The notes beneath the pieces were generated by a model. That model saw nothing but the letters and a program-made list of their open reading frames with translations, searched no databases and was not told where the DNA came from. Position numbers and translations under genes: made by a program. A stretch of 64,000 bases of DNA from Nymphaea colorata (lineage: Eukaryota > Streptophyta > Magnoliopsida > Nymphaeales > Nymphaeaceae). Within the stretch, counting starts at the first letter, position 1; each line of letters opens with the position of its first letter. Positions 22,347 through 34,240 of the stretch are shown in pieces. The stretch covers positions 9,573,204-9,637,203 of the forward strand of contig NC_045139.1 of assembly GCF_008831285.2 (NCBI RefSeq). The letters are read 5' to 3'.

Positions 22347-22560
22347 GGCTGCACAACGAGTCGAGCCAACTCAGGCTCGACTCGAACTCGCTTGAGTAAA
22401 CTCGACTCGAGCTCGACTCGTTTTTGATACGAGCCAAGCTCGAGCTTAAATATAAACTCGAGTATGTTAGTGAGTCAAGTTTGAGTTAGTCGAAATGGAC
22501 TCGATTAAATTCGACTTGGCTCGACTTTAATCTCATTTTTTATTTTGCATTTTTAATTTT
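22347..22560. mobile_element. MITE-like element rich in CTCGAGCTCG
   Basis: It starts TAGGGCTGCACAACGAGTCG and continues with repeated ACTCGAGCTCGACTCG motifs. Similar sequence lies at 39273-39560 and, apparently reversed and decayed, at 35319-35575. The TAGGGCTG start and hairpin-like interior resemble small hAT-type elements known in plants; the right end is not clear. Confidence 0.45.
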
Positions 22561-22679
22561 CCCTCTTTTTTTTCCTTTCACCCACACACAGCTTAATCTT
22601 ATTTTTTTGTTTTAAATTTTCTCATTTTCCCTCCCTTCACCCACTCAGCCACGTTTCTTTAAACCTCACTATTATACCC

Positions 22680-23435
22680 CACTTTCTTAATTTTGATCTG
22701 GCAATCTTCACAAAATGTTTTTCCTCTTTGTTTTCTAAGCACATTTTTGTCATTTCAACCTCCTGAAACATGCACATATGGTTAAACCCAACTCGTGAGA
22801 TGTGTCTCCAATGAAATTAAAAAAATGGCTACATGAACAATCAGGGATTTGCGAGGTTTGTGATGGGGATTTATTTGTATATGTAAAATTGAGGATCCAT
22901 TTTGTTTTTGGTTCTCTTGGCTTTTTATTTTATTGTTTCGGCCCAGTTAATTTGGACAAATTACTTTTTTAGTTTACTACTTATTACTTTTATTATGAAC
23001 AGTCTTAAAACAATGCAAACAAATGACTAGTCTTAAACCAATAAAAAACCACCAGGATATGAAGATCTAAAACTAAAATAATTTTGCATTCCCGATTACG
23101 ACTATCCTTGCCTCGTAATGATCTAATCATGAGATATTTCTGCATAAATCACTAGAATATGAATCACAAACAAAATCGGAACCATTTTCTGAATCCATGC
23201 CCAAACCACGGCTCTTAACCAAGAATGTGAACGATCATATATAAAAAGTTGGGATCTTCTAATCATAAGAAAATTTGTCCATAAGATATGGAAAATGTAA
23301 GTTGATACAAGAAAGCATGCTAACCAACCATCATTACACTGCAATATCATTAAAAAAAAGAAGAAAAACTAACAACTATATTTAAAACTCCAAGCCAACT
23401 TGCATAAGGCAAAAATGGGGACTCGCAGCCATCTG
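22680..23435. repeat. 3' flank of RING gene 1
   Basis: A third version of the flank found at 21515 and 35860, contiguous with RING gene 1. It carries AACCCAACTCGTGAGATGTG, GAGGATCCATTTTGTTTT and CTATCCTTGCCTCGTAATGA. It shows that flank and gene were copied together. Confidence 0.75.
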
Positions 23436-24074
23436 TCAAAATCTAATTGTGCCTCCAAAGATCGGAGACAAGTCGGATCGGCAAAGTGGGCATGACAAAT
23501 GTCGACATGACCACTCGTACAGACATGAATGATGGAAGGTATGGTGGCATGTGGTGACGAGGATGTGACAATCCGAGTCAAACTCTTCACAGCATATGGC
23601 ACATTCGCCATCGCCAATGCGCTCGAGGAGCCGATCGTAGCCATGTTCGCCACTGGATTCAAAATCCTCCTCGTCACTTATCTCCATCGTGCATTCTACA
23701 CGGATCTCCATAAAGACGGTCAAAGTAGATGGGTTGTCATTCCTGGCCACTTCCATCTGGTTCATAATGGTTTCAGCAACCTCAGTTTTTGCCATCTCTG
23801 CTGCCGCGGGATCCATATCCAGCACTTCGTAGAGGGTATTATAAGCCAATTGCTCTGCATACCTAGCATCACGAATTTGCGTAGAATACCTGGGGACGAT
23901 CACTTGCTCATAGCAGCGTTGGCTCTTTGTCACCTCACCATATTCGCCGATGACCTTCAATTTATCTTTCAGAAAGAACCCTATCTTTACTAGAAACCCC
24001 CTGCCTGCTGGGGGAATAACTTCGGGAGGCTTCATGTCTACAATGGAGCCGCTCACTTCGATGTCAATCGTCAT
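23436..24074 (-). CDS. RING-H2 zinc-finger protein 1 (probable E3 ubiquitin ligase)
   Basis: An intronless 212-residue frame; I place the start at ATG 24074 (MTIDIEV), which aligns with the start of RING gene 2, rather than at the upstream TTG. The C-terminal RING-H2 finger spans residues 158-198: C158-x2-C161-x14-C176-x-H178-x2-H181-x2-C184-x10-C195-x2-C198, with W188 before CPLCR. Such fingers recruit ubiquitin-conjugating enzymes, so a ligase role follows from the family and is not shown here. Residues 1-150 form a conserved region (GFFLKDKLKVIG, RYSTQI.DARY..QLAYNTL) that I do not recognise. There is no signal peptide or membrane segment. The 3' flank and promoter are shared with the other copies. 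Confidence 0.82.
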   Translation of the reverse strand: MTIDIEVSGSIVDMKPPEVIPPAGRGFLVKIGFFLKDKLKVIGEYGEVTKSQRCYEQVIVPRYSTQIRDARYAEQLAYNTLYEVLDMDPAAAEMAKTEVAETIMNQMEVARNDNPSTLTVFMEIRVECTMEISDEEDFESSGEHGYDRLLERIGDGECAICCEEFDSDCHILVTTCHHTFHHSCLYEWSCRHLSCPLCRSDLSPIFGGTIRF

Positions 24075-24185
24075 CTCTCTCTTTGAAAGCAAGAAATGGT
24101 TGGTAGAGGAAGTCTTAAGGTTTCTTTTTTTCCTCTTCTATTGGGGTGAGGACATTATGCTTCCTCTGGCCAGGTACTTATAGTC
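24075..24185 (-). promoter_or_regulatory. promoter and leader of RING gene 1
   Basis: On the minus strand CTATAAGT (plus 24176-24183) lies about 100 bp before the ATG, a sensible TATA position. The leader includes CTTTCAAAGAGAGA just before the start codon. Near-identical sequence precedes RING gene 2 (TATA at 37452-37459) and recurs without the gene body at 48464. Confidence 0.6.
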
Positions 24186-24689
24186 TTAGGCCATTATGAT
24201 TAAATTAATAAGTCGAGATGCCTTTGACATTTTTACTCATGAACTTACCAATTTGCACCTGAGATTTAGATGAAAAGTACAAATATGGATGTGGTTTAGA
24301 CCACAGCCATAAATATTGTGTTTTTCCTAAAAAAAATATTTGTTTTATAAGTCTGTGATTTAAAACTTTAAAAACCCAGTATTTTTAAAAAAAGCCCAAA
24401 TGAAAAAATGTGGAACGCTTTTTTTTGTTTTAAGTGTCCTTTTCATTTCTTTTAATGACAAATTGCTTGTTTACAATTTTTTTCATTTTCATTTTTTGCT
24501 TATTTATTTATTTTTCAATGTTGGCATAATTAGTTTCTTAAATATTTAAATTTTCCCTATTTTTTTCTTTTAGGTTTTGACATAGTTTCTGTTTTTTGTA
24601 CTATTTTTTTTAAGAAATCAATTTTATCATAAATAAATTTCCTGTCATAGCCATGCAACCAAAAAATCCATCTTTGGTCCTTTCAAGGC

Positions 24690-25690
24690 CACTTTTTATC
24701 AATTCAATCAGCCCAGCAACAATATTTGGTTGAACCAAACTAGTGTGCATCTCACGCAGCCCCAATGCAGAAACAACTCTGCTGGAGGGATCACCTCCAA
24801 AAATGAAATATGAACATGGAGCTATACACAGATCCGTAAGGGATAGACAAAAACCTGTCAGGAGACAAAGAAATACATCACAAAAAATCTATGCACGACC
24901 TCCATGTATATGCAAAAACATGGAAGGAAGCCCAGATTACAGATCCAACAATTTAATGGCTATATCAGTAGCAGGGTCATCAAAAACAATTTGTAGCTTT
25001 TGGGTGTGCAGAAGAACTTTCTGAAATTTGGGATCTAACTTATGTCGCCCCTCACAGAAACTTCTTATCCAACGGGGCCAAGTATTATTGTTTGAGATAC
25101 AATAATCCTTTGCCATCTGTCAGGGAAGATTATGGAGAGAACTTCTTGCAAAATCATTGTTTGTGGCATGAGTAGGTCACCTACGATATTCTTCAGTCGC
25201 TCTCACAAAATTCTTTATAAGAATCTCTGAAACCTTTAGCCAACTTGAGTTCATGTTGGAGAGCTACAGAGTGAATACAAATGCAACCTTCTCCAATTCT
25301 CGGCCACTCTCCTGCGATACATCCAATTAAAATCCAAAACTTAAAACTCTTGAATTCAGTATCTTTCTGGATAGTCAGGAGGCAGCTGTCCTCGAAAAAT
25401 TTTAGGACTCGGCGATGTTCATCCTCCATTCCATCTGAATTTTGGCCTAGTATACACCGATTTCTAAACATCCATACACCCCAATGTAATACTTTCAACC
25501 TGTCCTCATTCGGGAGAAGACAAGGCCTCTCAATGCATAAACGTAAAAGCATTGCCTGGAACGAAGGCACTAGAATGATATCAGATTCTAAAACCTGTTT
25601 GACAGACAACTTCAACCAATCTTCACACCAGCTGAATTCCTCAGTTGAAAGATTCTTCACCAAGCACCTGCCTGGAAAGTTGTCATACAA
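24690..25690 (-). pseudogene. unrecognised coding remnants
   Basis: On the minus strand the longest frame (25193-25690) contains WMFRNRCILGQNSDGMEDE, FKFWILIGCIAGEWPRIGEG and ALQHELKLAKGFRDSYKEFC. Further frames toward 24690 are broken here but better kept in the second copy (RWIRSFCEARHKLDPKFQKV; VVSALGVRDMHTSLVQPN; LIELIKSGLERTKDG). These do not look like reverse transcriptase, endonuclease or zinc-knuckle parts of a LINE. They may be host exons caught next to the LINE, or a LINE 3' domain I do not know. Residue-level similarity between the copies is high. Confidence 0.4.
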
Positions 25691-25729
25691 GAAGCTAAGA
25701 TTTCCTTAACCTTAGTCTCCAGTTTCCTC

Positions 25730-26640
25730 TTAACCTGAGTCGTTTGAATGGACTCTTAGGCCCCTTAAGAAACTTTTGAATGGACTGATATATTTCCCGG
25801 CAACAAACTTAGCCCACCATTTCATTCTGTAGCAAATATGCATACCCAAGGCTGTAATTCTGACCAAATTGACTTCATAAATATTCTTTACACCAATGCC
25901 TCCCTCCTGTATGGGTCTGCAATTTTTATCCCAGCCCACATAATGCGCTCTCTTCCTCTGATCAACAGGGCCCCAAAGGAAGGACGCCATCAGATTACTC
26001 AACCTTCGGATCACCACAGTCGGAAGCAAAAAAAATCCTACTCCAAAATTCTATAGTTTGGTTAACCACATGTATAGTTAAACATAAAAGCCCAGCAAAG
26101 GAAGGACGATTTATTCTTGCTTACTACAAGCCCAATAGTTCTCTCCAGAAGCTCCAGCAAGGTTTGAATTTTCCCCAATGATTTCGCCTCTAGTTTTGAA
26201 GAAATGAGGATATCATCAGCGGATGGCACATGCCAAATCCCACAAAAGACGGAATTCTGACCCATCCGTTAGAAATTTTATGCTGAAGTTGTTGGGTAAG
26301 CACTTCCAAAACCACAACAAGGGGGGATATAGGATCCCCTTGTCTGAGCCCTTGCTTCAAGTCGAAATATTCTCCAGCCCGGTTGTTAATCATGACAGAT
26401 GCCAATGCCGTAGAGAAACATGTAGCCGCAGGACTAGTCCAGACATCACTGAACCCAAGCCCTCTCATAGCCGGAGTGAAGAATTTCCACTCCACCATGT
26501 CATTGGCCTTCACCAAATCGATCTTCAAGCAACAAGAAGGGGCTGATGCGCAAGAATGGCGTTATCAGTCAAACTGCACCCAGGGAGAAACGCCGCTTGA
26601 TTAGGGAAGATTACCCTACTAAGGATGCCTTCCATTGGAC
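25730..26640 (-). pseudogene. LINE (L1-type) reverse transcriptase fragment
   Basis: On the minus strand: CCLKIDLVKANDMVEWKF, then GLRQGDPISPLV (the RT fingers/palm motif), then SADDILIS where YADD is usual, then MASFLWGPVDQRKRAHYVGW and EGGIGVKNIYEVN typical of the L1 region after the palm. The frame is broken several times and the catalytic tyrosine is replaced by serine. The endonuclease is missing. It is cut on its 5' side by the Copia-2 LTR at 26831. Confidence 0.85.
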
Positions 26641-26830
26641 CTGCTAGGTGTTTGGATAAAAATTTATACAGCGAGTTACGTAGTTCTATTTTCATATGTT
26701 TTCCTCTGCAGACACACTAAGACCCTGGTACATGCCCTCCATAACTTCTCCAGAACCAGCCTTAATTCCAGGTAGATCTTTGAAAAATTGTCACATACGT
26801 CCCTGATTTTGCTAGGATCCTGGTGAGTCC

Positions 26831-27190
26831 TGTTATCCTTTTAAGGAAGGAGACGGAAAAAGCAAAGATCACTCTTAGTAAATTTATCAGATAGGCAACA
26901 AATCTGAATATTGAGATTAAGGGGACAGATTGTAATCTCAAGTTTTTCTCGATAGGATTAGTGCCTATCTCGAGTTTCTCTCGATGTCTAAGGAATTGCT
27001 ATCCTTATCCCATGTTTATTCCCTGCCTATATAAAGAAGAGCATGTAACAGAGCTTCGATGTAACACAGAGTCAAGAAGTATAATAAAGATTGTCCCTCT
27101 TTCCTCGTGGATGTAGGCAGTAATGCTGAACCACATACTATTGTGCCTCTCTCATTACTTAGTTTCTGTCTCTCTCCATGTTTTTTAACA
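26831..27190 (+). repeat. 5' LTR of Copia-2
   Basis: 360 bp with TG...CA ends, a repeated TCTCGA.TTTCTCTCGAT motif, and a TATA box (CTATATAAAG, about 27028). Confidence 0.92.
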
Positions 27191-27204
27191 TGGTATCATA
27201 GCGC
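27191..27204 (+). other. primer binding site of Copia-2
   Basis: TGGTATCATAGCGC abuts the LTR and matches the initiator-Met tRNA site with one change in the first 12 bases. Confidence 0.85.
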
Positions 27205-27982
27205 AGGTACTACCACCATCGCTTCCCCAAGCTGTGAATTCCTGTAAGTTCTGGCCTCAGGAGATTGTTCTGGTGACTGAAAGAGTGTTGATCCTCGTTG
27301 TCCATCTCTGCAAAGCTCATCTGAGCAGTTTGGACCAAATCCGAACGAAATTGGGCAAAAACCGGGGCGACTTGGAAGCTGTCGAAGTACAGAGGATTTC
27401 TGGCAAAAAAACTGCTGCTAAGGCACCTATACTTGATATTTTTTGGCCAGTTGCCTTGATTCTGCTGATTACGTGATGAGCGATTAATTTCTGTTGAGCT
27501 GCAAACAGAAACTGAAAAACAGAGGAGTAAACTGATGACCACGGCAATTCAATCTTGCGGCGCTGTCAATCCCAACTCCTCTAGCTGTCGACCAAGGATC
27601 CAAAAAAGCCTAGGCATCTGGAGATTGTTCATGCACGATTGCAAAATTTTTGGATATTGTTGGAGGGAGAACTCGGATTTTGAAGATCCGTGTGACGCCA
27701 GACGCCTTCCTATGACTGCTGACGCTCGGGAGGCGATGGGAGACTACAGGTGAACCCCTTCTCCCATTCTCTTCAGATTTGGTTTGAAAGAACGCACAAT
27801 TTTCTCTGCCTAGAGGTTCCACCGAGTAGGACTGGTAGAAGGATCACCTACCGGTCGCTCGGGTCTTCACCTGACGCCACCAGCAGAAATCCGGTGCCTG
27901 TCTCCAAATTCTGTCATCAGATTGGGCCTTAACATTGCTCCGCTGCTAAGTGATGCTGCTTCAGATCCCTCTACTCTTAACC

Positions 27983-28785
27983 ATGGCAACAACGCATCAA
28001 GCAGAAAGCATCTGCAATTCAAATTCAAAGAGTGGAACGTCCGACAAGGCAATAACACTCTGAATATTTTTTCGCAACCTCTCACTGGTCCAAACTACCT
28101 AAGTTAGATGGTTGGCTAATGTAGCCAGACTGTTTCTAAGCAGCAGCTCAAAGATGGGATATATCAATGGTGACATAAAGCCACCAGCAAGGGATGATCC
28201 AAAATATCGTGAGTGGAAATGTAAAAATTACATGGCTATGTCGTGGCTCATTAATTCTATGGGTTCCTCTGTTACAAATCTTCTTCTCTAGGTGGAGACG
28301 GTAAAGGATATTTGGGAGAACTTAAAATAATTGTTCGGTGAACAGAACAATCTTGCTCATGTTTATGAAATTCAAAATGAGATCGCTCAACTTACTATGG
28401 GAGATAAAGCTACTACTCTCTACATCGGTCAAATGCGCAGTTTATATGATGAATTATTTCAGTATCGTCAAACCGCTTCCGATCCAAAAATATATAAAAA
28501 GAGAATTGATGAGAACAAGATCTTTAAGGTTCTTGCTGACCATGGAAGAGAATATGAGACCCTTCGCAGCCAGGTACTTAATTCCAATTCTCTGCCATCT
28601 TTAAATAGTGTGTGCCAAATAATACAATGTGAAGTGGCTCGAAGGAAAGTTACGAGTATTCTGCCAAAACTTGACACCAATGAAGAAAATAGTAACAAAA
28701 TGGTACGTTATACAAAAGGCAACAACAAACAAGCAATTTCGAGCCAGGTGCTGAGAACTTTACCAACCAAAGGAGATCAACCTCT
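27983..28785 (+). pseudogene. Copia-2 gag remnant
   Basis: ATG at 27983 starts a frame that is broken up to about 28330 by several stops and shifts. From 28331 it is open: EQNNLAHVYEIQNEIAQLTM, MRSLYDELFQYRQ and FKVLADHGREYETLRSQVL are the conserved UBN2-type gag region. The zinc knuckle is absent because the frame meets RNase H sequence at about 28786. The leader 27205-27982 has only short frames. Confidence 0.85.
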
Positions 28786-29206
28786 CTGGATACTACACCC
28801 TTGTTGGAGTTTATCTTGTCACATGGAAGAGTAAAAAACAATCAGTGGTTGCCAGTCCAACGCAAAAGCTGAATATAGAGCCATGGCAGCATGCACAAGT
28901 GAACTAATACGAATTAAAGCCTTACTAAAGGATATGAATATTGAAACGAATGGACCCATGTACTTGATGTGTGACAACATGGCCGCCATCTACATTGGAG
29001 CAAATTCGGTGTTTCACGAACGAAGCAAGCATATAGAAGTCGATTGCCATTTCATACGAGAGAAGATCCAAGATAACACCATTCAAACACTTCATGTCAA
29101 AAGAGACAAGCAATTGGTCGATATATTTACCAAAAGTTTGGCAAAGGAAAAACATGAAACTATAATTCACAAGTTGGGACAGATAGACATCTGTGCACCA
29201 ACTTGA
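28786..29206 (+). pseudogene. Copia-2 RNase H remnant
   Basis: It begins SGYYTLVGVYLVTWKSKKQS, shifts one frame near 28850, then continues EYRAMAACTSELI, MCDNMAAIYI and RSKHIEVDCHFIREKI to the stop. It is only the C-terminal half of a Copia RNase H domain; the first catalytic aspartate lies in the deleted part. Confidence 0.9.
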
Positions 29207-29215
29207 GGGGGAGAT

Positions 29216-29575
29216 TGTTATCTTTTTAAGGAAGGAGGCGGAACAAGCGAAGATCTCTCTTAGTAAATTTATCAGATAGGCAACAAATCTGAATATCGAG
29301 ATTAATGGGATAGATTGTAATCTCAAGCTTTTCTCGATAGGATTAGTGGCTATCTCGAGTTTTTCTCGATGTCTAAGGAATTTCTATCCTTATCCCACGT
29401 CTGTTCCCTGCCTATATAAAGAAGAGCATGTAACAGAGCTTCGATGTTACACAAAGCCAAGAAGTATAATAAAGATTATCTCTCTTTCCTCATGGATGTA
29501 GGCAGTAATGCCGAACCTCGTACTGTTGTGCCTCTCTCATTACTTAATTTCTTTTTTTCTCCATGTTTTTTAACA
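29216..29575 (+). repeat. 3' LTR of Copia-2
   Basis: A 360-bp partner of 26831-27190, preceded by the purine tract GAGGGGGAGAT (29205-29215). Confidence 0.92.
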
Positions 29576-29602
29576 TCTCCATCGCGTCCAACCATCATAT
29601 GG

Positions 29603-29875
29603 ATGTGGCTAAAAGCAAAAGATGTGAAGATGAATCCCTATCTCGAGCTACACAGATTTGGGGAGAAGCAAATTGTAGAATACAATGAGGCAAAGAATGA
29701 AGACATCTTGGGAACCAAGAGAAACGTTTCACAAATCAAGGTAGACGTTTTAGATTCCAAGAGAAACATTTTAGATACCAAGGAATTTAAAATTAATTCC
29801 TCTTATGCAAAAACTGTTATAAATCCTTGTGTTATGGAAGAAAAGCTCAAGTCGTGTAAAAGTGGGTGTGGCTGA
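29603..29875 (+). CDS. hypothetical ORF fragment beside Copia-2
   Basis: An open frame of about 90 residues (the track starts inside the LTR at 29444; the first ATGs outside are at 29600-29632). It reads MNPYLELHRFGEKQIVEYNE and contains two related motifs, GTKRNVSQIKVDVLDSKRN and then ILDTKEFK. It ends in a Cys-containing tail. I do not recognise it. It is followed by a snippet resembling the Copia-2 LTR end (GTGGATGTAGG). It may be a captured exon or chance. Confidence 0.2.
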   Translation: MWLKAKDVKMNPYLELHRFGEKQIVEYNEAKNEDILGTKRNVSQIKVDVLDSKRNILDTKEFKINSSYAKTVINPCVMEEKLKSCKSGCG

Positions 29876-29924
29876 ATAGAAAAATCTTTTCCTCTTCTTC
29901 GTGGATGTAGGTGTCAATCTTCAT

Positions 29925-30510
29925 CTCTCTTTGAAAGCAAGAAACTGTTGGTAGAAGAAGTCTAAGGTGTTTTTTTTTCCTCTTCTATTGGGGTGAGGAC
30001 ATTGGGTTCCCCCGGTCTTGATACATGTAATCTTTAAGCCATTATGACCTAATAAATAAGTGGAGATGCCTTTGACATTTTTACTCGAAGAACTTGCCAA
30101 TTTGCACGTTAGATTTAGATGAAAATAACAAATATAGATGTGTTTTAGACCAGTCATAAAAATTGTGTGTGTGTGTGTGTTTTTCTAAAATATGTACAAA
30201 ACACAAAAAATAAGTCGGTGATTTAAAACTTCAAAAACCCACCATTTTTTGAAACAAACCAAAATGAAAAAGATATGAAACGCTTTTTTGTTTTAAGTGG
30301 TTTTACATTTACTTTAATGACAAATTGCTTGTTTTCAATTTTTTCATTTTTATTTGTTGCTTATTTATTTAGTTTTTTTTTATGTTGGGATTATTAGTTT
30401 CTTACATATTTAAATTTTCCCTAAGTATTGCTGTGAAATAGCTTCTGATTTGTGTACATTTTTTTTTTAAGAAATCAATTTTTATCGTAAGTAAATTTCC
30501 TCAGACAGCA
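29925..30510 (-). pseudogene. RING-family promoter and first codons, gene body missing
   Basis: The minus strand carries the family leader (CTTTCAAAGAGAGATGAAGATTGAC), so the start codon and three or four codons remain, and then the copy stops. Upstream it follows 24107-24650 and 37370-37920 closely (TCTTCTATTGGGGTGAGGA; GGAGATGCCTTTGACATTTT). The TATA position is mutated (ACATGTAATC). Confidence 0.6.
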
Positions 30511-30557
30511 TCGAAATCCCAGTTGGGACACACACTAGACGTCGGTGGCCATACACG

Positions 30558-30592
<35 letters not shown>

Positions 30593-32480
30593 TCTGGCCA
30601 TTGTCCACTGATATTTTTTATGTACAGTGGCTGCGTGAGAGCAGTCCCATTCTTCTCTCATTTTGTTATTTTTCCGCTTTGTTTGGCGAACACACTGCTA
30701 TAAGATGGACCTACAAGATTCAGGATTTTTTGTCCAATCAGAAGGTAACTGGTAATTTAAGTCCATAGTGGTGTCAATTGCATTAGGTTTGGGTTAAGAC
30801 ATTAAAGATTCTTTTCCCAATTTAGTAGATTTTGCTGCATACGGGGAATTGAAAAAGGAGCAGATTCTCTCTTTGGCATCAGAGTCTTCAAATTGTAAAA
30901 TTTGACCTCAATGAAGTGAATGTGCAATTGGTAGTAGAAATGCACCAAGTTTTGAGAGAAGTTAATTATGCTTATATGTGCAAGTGCAGAGATAAATAAA
31001 TAAATAAATAAAGCACCATTAATTCATTAGTTATATGTTGGTCCTGTCCTGCTCATTTATTAGTAGAAGTTTCATATTTCATGTTTTGATATTGATGGAG
31101 TTTTAGGAGTTCGCAATTTTTATCTTCATTTTACTTTTTGAATTTGGCATTACTTTTCATCAACCGAATTCACATTGTCATATTACATTGTTATATAACT
31201 AATTCTTCTCTGAGATTACCTCATCTAAGACCATCGGTTCAAGCAAAGATTCCACTTGGGCTAGACCTAGCTAGTAAAGTCGGGTTTGACAATGCTTAGA
31301 TTTATAAAATCTTACTGGATGTGACTTTGATCCATATGCCAATTGTATTCTTACAAAGCAACCCAAGAAAGTGGATTGTTGTGGTCATTCAGAATAGATT
31401 TCACCATTTTTTTATTTAGAAAGCATGTGTCTGTAATATTCATAAAGTCATGCAAATTAGCAGTTCTGTAAAAATTCACCAACAATTGAGTGATTTTATG
31501 CACCAACATTGAAGCATTATAAGAATTGTGCATGCGAGGAATTGCTGCCATGTACCGATCCAATCATGAGATATAATAGTAAAATCACAAGAACATGAAT
31601 CACAACCAAACCGGAAACAAGTTTCTGAATTTCGCACGAACGATACGCTTGTTTGAACGATCATATGTAAGCAATTTGGATCTTCGAATAATAAGAAAAT
31701 AAGTTTGTTCTAAATATCAAATGTAAGTGCCATCAATTTGGGTCTAACCATCAATTTTATATCTATCGTGTAGCTAGTTAGATTTCCACCAATATTTGAA
31801 ACTCCTAATATTTTATATTTTAATATCTCAAAAATCGATAAGTTGCATTTGTTTCACTATGGATCTCGTGGTATGAGATTCATAGGATCTTATATCCATA
31901 TATTCAAGGGTGAACACATCTTCATCTGACCTCAAATCTATGGTTTTTAATATGTAATATGGATTTAAAATTCATGTTAAAAAACTGAGGATCCTCCAAC
32001 ACACAACTTTTAATACAACCTCTGCTCTTAACTATCACATGCAACATTTTAATGCTGATCTTGATTTCGCCATGTTGCAAATCCTCCTGGCTACCCAACC
32101 ATCTCTTGCACACGCTACTCTCTCACTTGTCTAATGAGTACAAGTGAGCTGTTCGAACCGGACTTGGGAGAAAAATAACAAATACAATATCACAATCTCA
32201 ATATGCCAAACTACAATGATAACTCTCATGGAAGGCCTCAAAGGGCCTTGCGTCGGGCTAGGGGTCTGTCTCTAATCGATTACTATGGGCACTCTGCTTC
32301 TGTGTTTTAAGGTGGTAGGACATGACATCCAAGTTGAAGGATGCATTGTTCTATCGCTAACACCTACGCAACTCAGTAAGAGCAACGAGGGGGGATTGGG
32401 GTCTCACTTAGGGTAGTGGATGATCCTCTCTCTCACCGAGCTCTCGTGGTGCAAATGTGAATGCGTGGACAACACACTTA
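30511..32480. other. non-coding stretch with small repeats
   Basis: No gene is seen. It contains a (CT)n run at about 30560-30590, (TAAA)n at about 30990-31012, a block at 31217-31330 resembling 39127-39230 (CTCATCTAAGACCAT), and at about 31560-31710 a diverged piece of the RING-gene 3' flank (AATCATGAGATATAA; TCTTC.AATAATAAGAAAAT). Confidence 0.5.
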
Positions 32481-34199
32481 ATTCAAATAGGTTTGATCCT
32501 AGTGCACCTAACCAAAAGGTAGGTCTGTCTCACTATCCAATTAATGGACAAAAATAGACCTCGACCAAATCAAATCCACTTTCACTAGAATCAATCGAAG
32601 TACAATTCAGCTCAATTAAGAGATTTCTTAGCTCAGATTTGTCAAATTACCTCAAACAAAGTTAAACTACTTGCAAATGAGCTTCGACTTTGGTCAATTG
32701 GTGAAATTTGACCAATCTGGATAATTTTGCCATTCTATGATCAAATCGAGATTACAAAGCCTAAATTGAAATATGATGACAGACAAATATACATTTGGAT
32801 TTGTCAAATGTATAAATCAAATAACAAATTGAAATTCAATATTTCAAACCAAAGTTTGATTCAATTGAAATCCTTCTTCAATCAAGTTTTGGACAAAAAT
32901 ATCCTTTCCAAACCAAATTTGATAGATTTTTTTTTTCAAATTTTATTTAAATTTTAATTGAATTGTCATAATTCAACAACATTTAAAGTAGAGTGACTAG
33001 GTTTTAACCTATCAATCTCAATTTCTAACAAAGAAACAATTAAAGGGAACAAAATAAGGTAAAATACTGCGCAAGGATATTTTCATCCAAAATTTTGGTC
33101 AAAGTTGGTCAGCTAGGTCTGAACAAGGTTGACCACACCTGGCCCACCCACCAAGCTTGTGTAAATAAGAATGATTAATTAGAGTCATTAAAAACTCATT
33201 TAATCCATTTTCCAACTCCCTAGGCCATGATTAATCTTATAAGGCAAATTAAAGAAGGTGGTTGAACTCATCATCTCCTCTATATAAACCCTCCCATGGC
33301 AATCAATGGAGGAATGAATTTTTTAAATTTTCATCAAGTTGCTGCACAGGAGCTAAGAGGGGGAAGCCAAGGAGGAAAATGAAAAATTTGTCCATGCCCT
33401 CTTCCCCCCTTCTCTTATTCTCTTCTTCAATTTCCCCTATTCTCTCCATTGATTTTGCTAAGTTACGATGCTTAAGTGAAGCCATACTTAGGATTTTTGT
33501 GGTGAGAAGCTTTCTCTTCCTCACTGCAAATTCCAACAAGTCATTGGTCTTCTTCTTGCTTTGCTAAGCTCGAATCCAATCTTGGATTCTTTGCTAAGCT
33601 CAAAAACAAGTAAAGAAGAAGAACAAGTGCCATGACCGACCGCAAGGTAGGTGACTTTAATTCATTTCTCATTTACTTTTGCTTCTTGTTGGTTTATTTT
33701 AATTTCAGCAATTCGTGGAAGGGGTTTATTTTTATTTATTTTATAGCTGAGAAAGATATCCAGCTAGGAAAAAACTATGATTAAATGTACATGTTAATGC
33801 ATAATGCATGCATGAGTCGAATTTTGAAAAAGGTCCCAAGGCTACGTCCCTTTCAAAACAACCAGCTTAAAACAATTTTGAACTTCCCACCATGAGAGAA
33901 TCCCACGGTGAGAGAGTGATTTTACCGCAAAATACACGATAAAAAAGCCCATTAAGGATGGATGAATTCAAATGAATGTGATCTACCTTTGCATGGCGAA
34001 ACAAAGGATGGACTAGCTTGAGCATTCGTTCATCTCTTTCCATTTAAAGTCATTTTGTTTCGTGCTTTCTCAATTGATCAAGTGTGGTGGAGGAGATTAA
34101 AAACAAGTTCTCAATTTTCATATGTAAAAGAACCCAACCATGAAACATTATGATTCATGAGTTATGTAGTTCCTTGATTAAATTTCATTTTGAAAAGTA

Positions 34200-34240
<41 letters not shown>

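Larger units (their letters stand above)
24107..27066. repeat. 3-kb duplicated block, copy 1
   Basis: It is colinear with 48462-51466 at high identity. It includes the RING promoter, the unrecognised coding remnants, a LINE reverse transcriptase fragment and the first roughly 235 bp of the Copia-2 5' LTR. The left limit is at GAAGTCTTAAGG; the right limit is inside the LTR. Confidence 0.85.
26831..29575 (+). mobile_element. Copia-2, internally deleted Ty1/Copia element
   Basis: A 2745-bp element with two 360-bp LTRs (TGTTATC...TTTAACA), a primer site and a purine tract. Inside, a decayed gag runs straight into RNase H: protease, integrase and nearly all of reverse transcriptase are gone. The LTRs differ at about 30 of 360 sites by hand count, so it is clearly older than Copia-1. 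It is inserted in the LINE fragment. No exact target duplication is seen (agtcc / tctcc). Confidence 0.92.

Noticed and set aside
23529-23993. 154-residue plus-strand ORF
   Set aside because: It lies antisense to RING gene 1 and shows no family features; the RING frame explains the openness.
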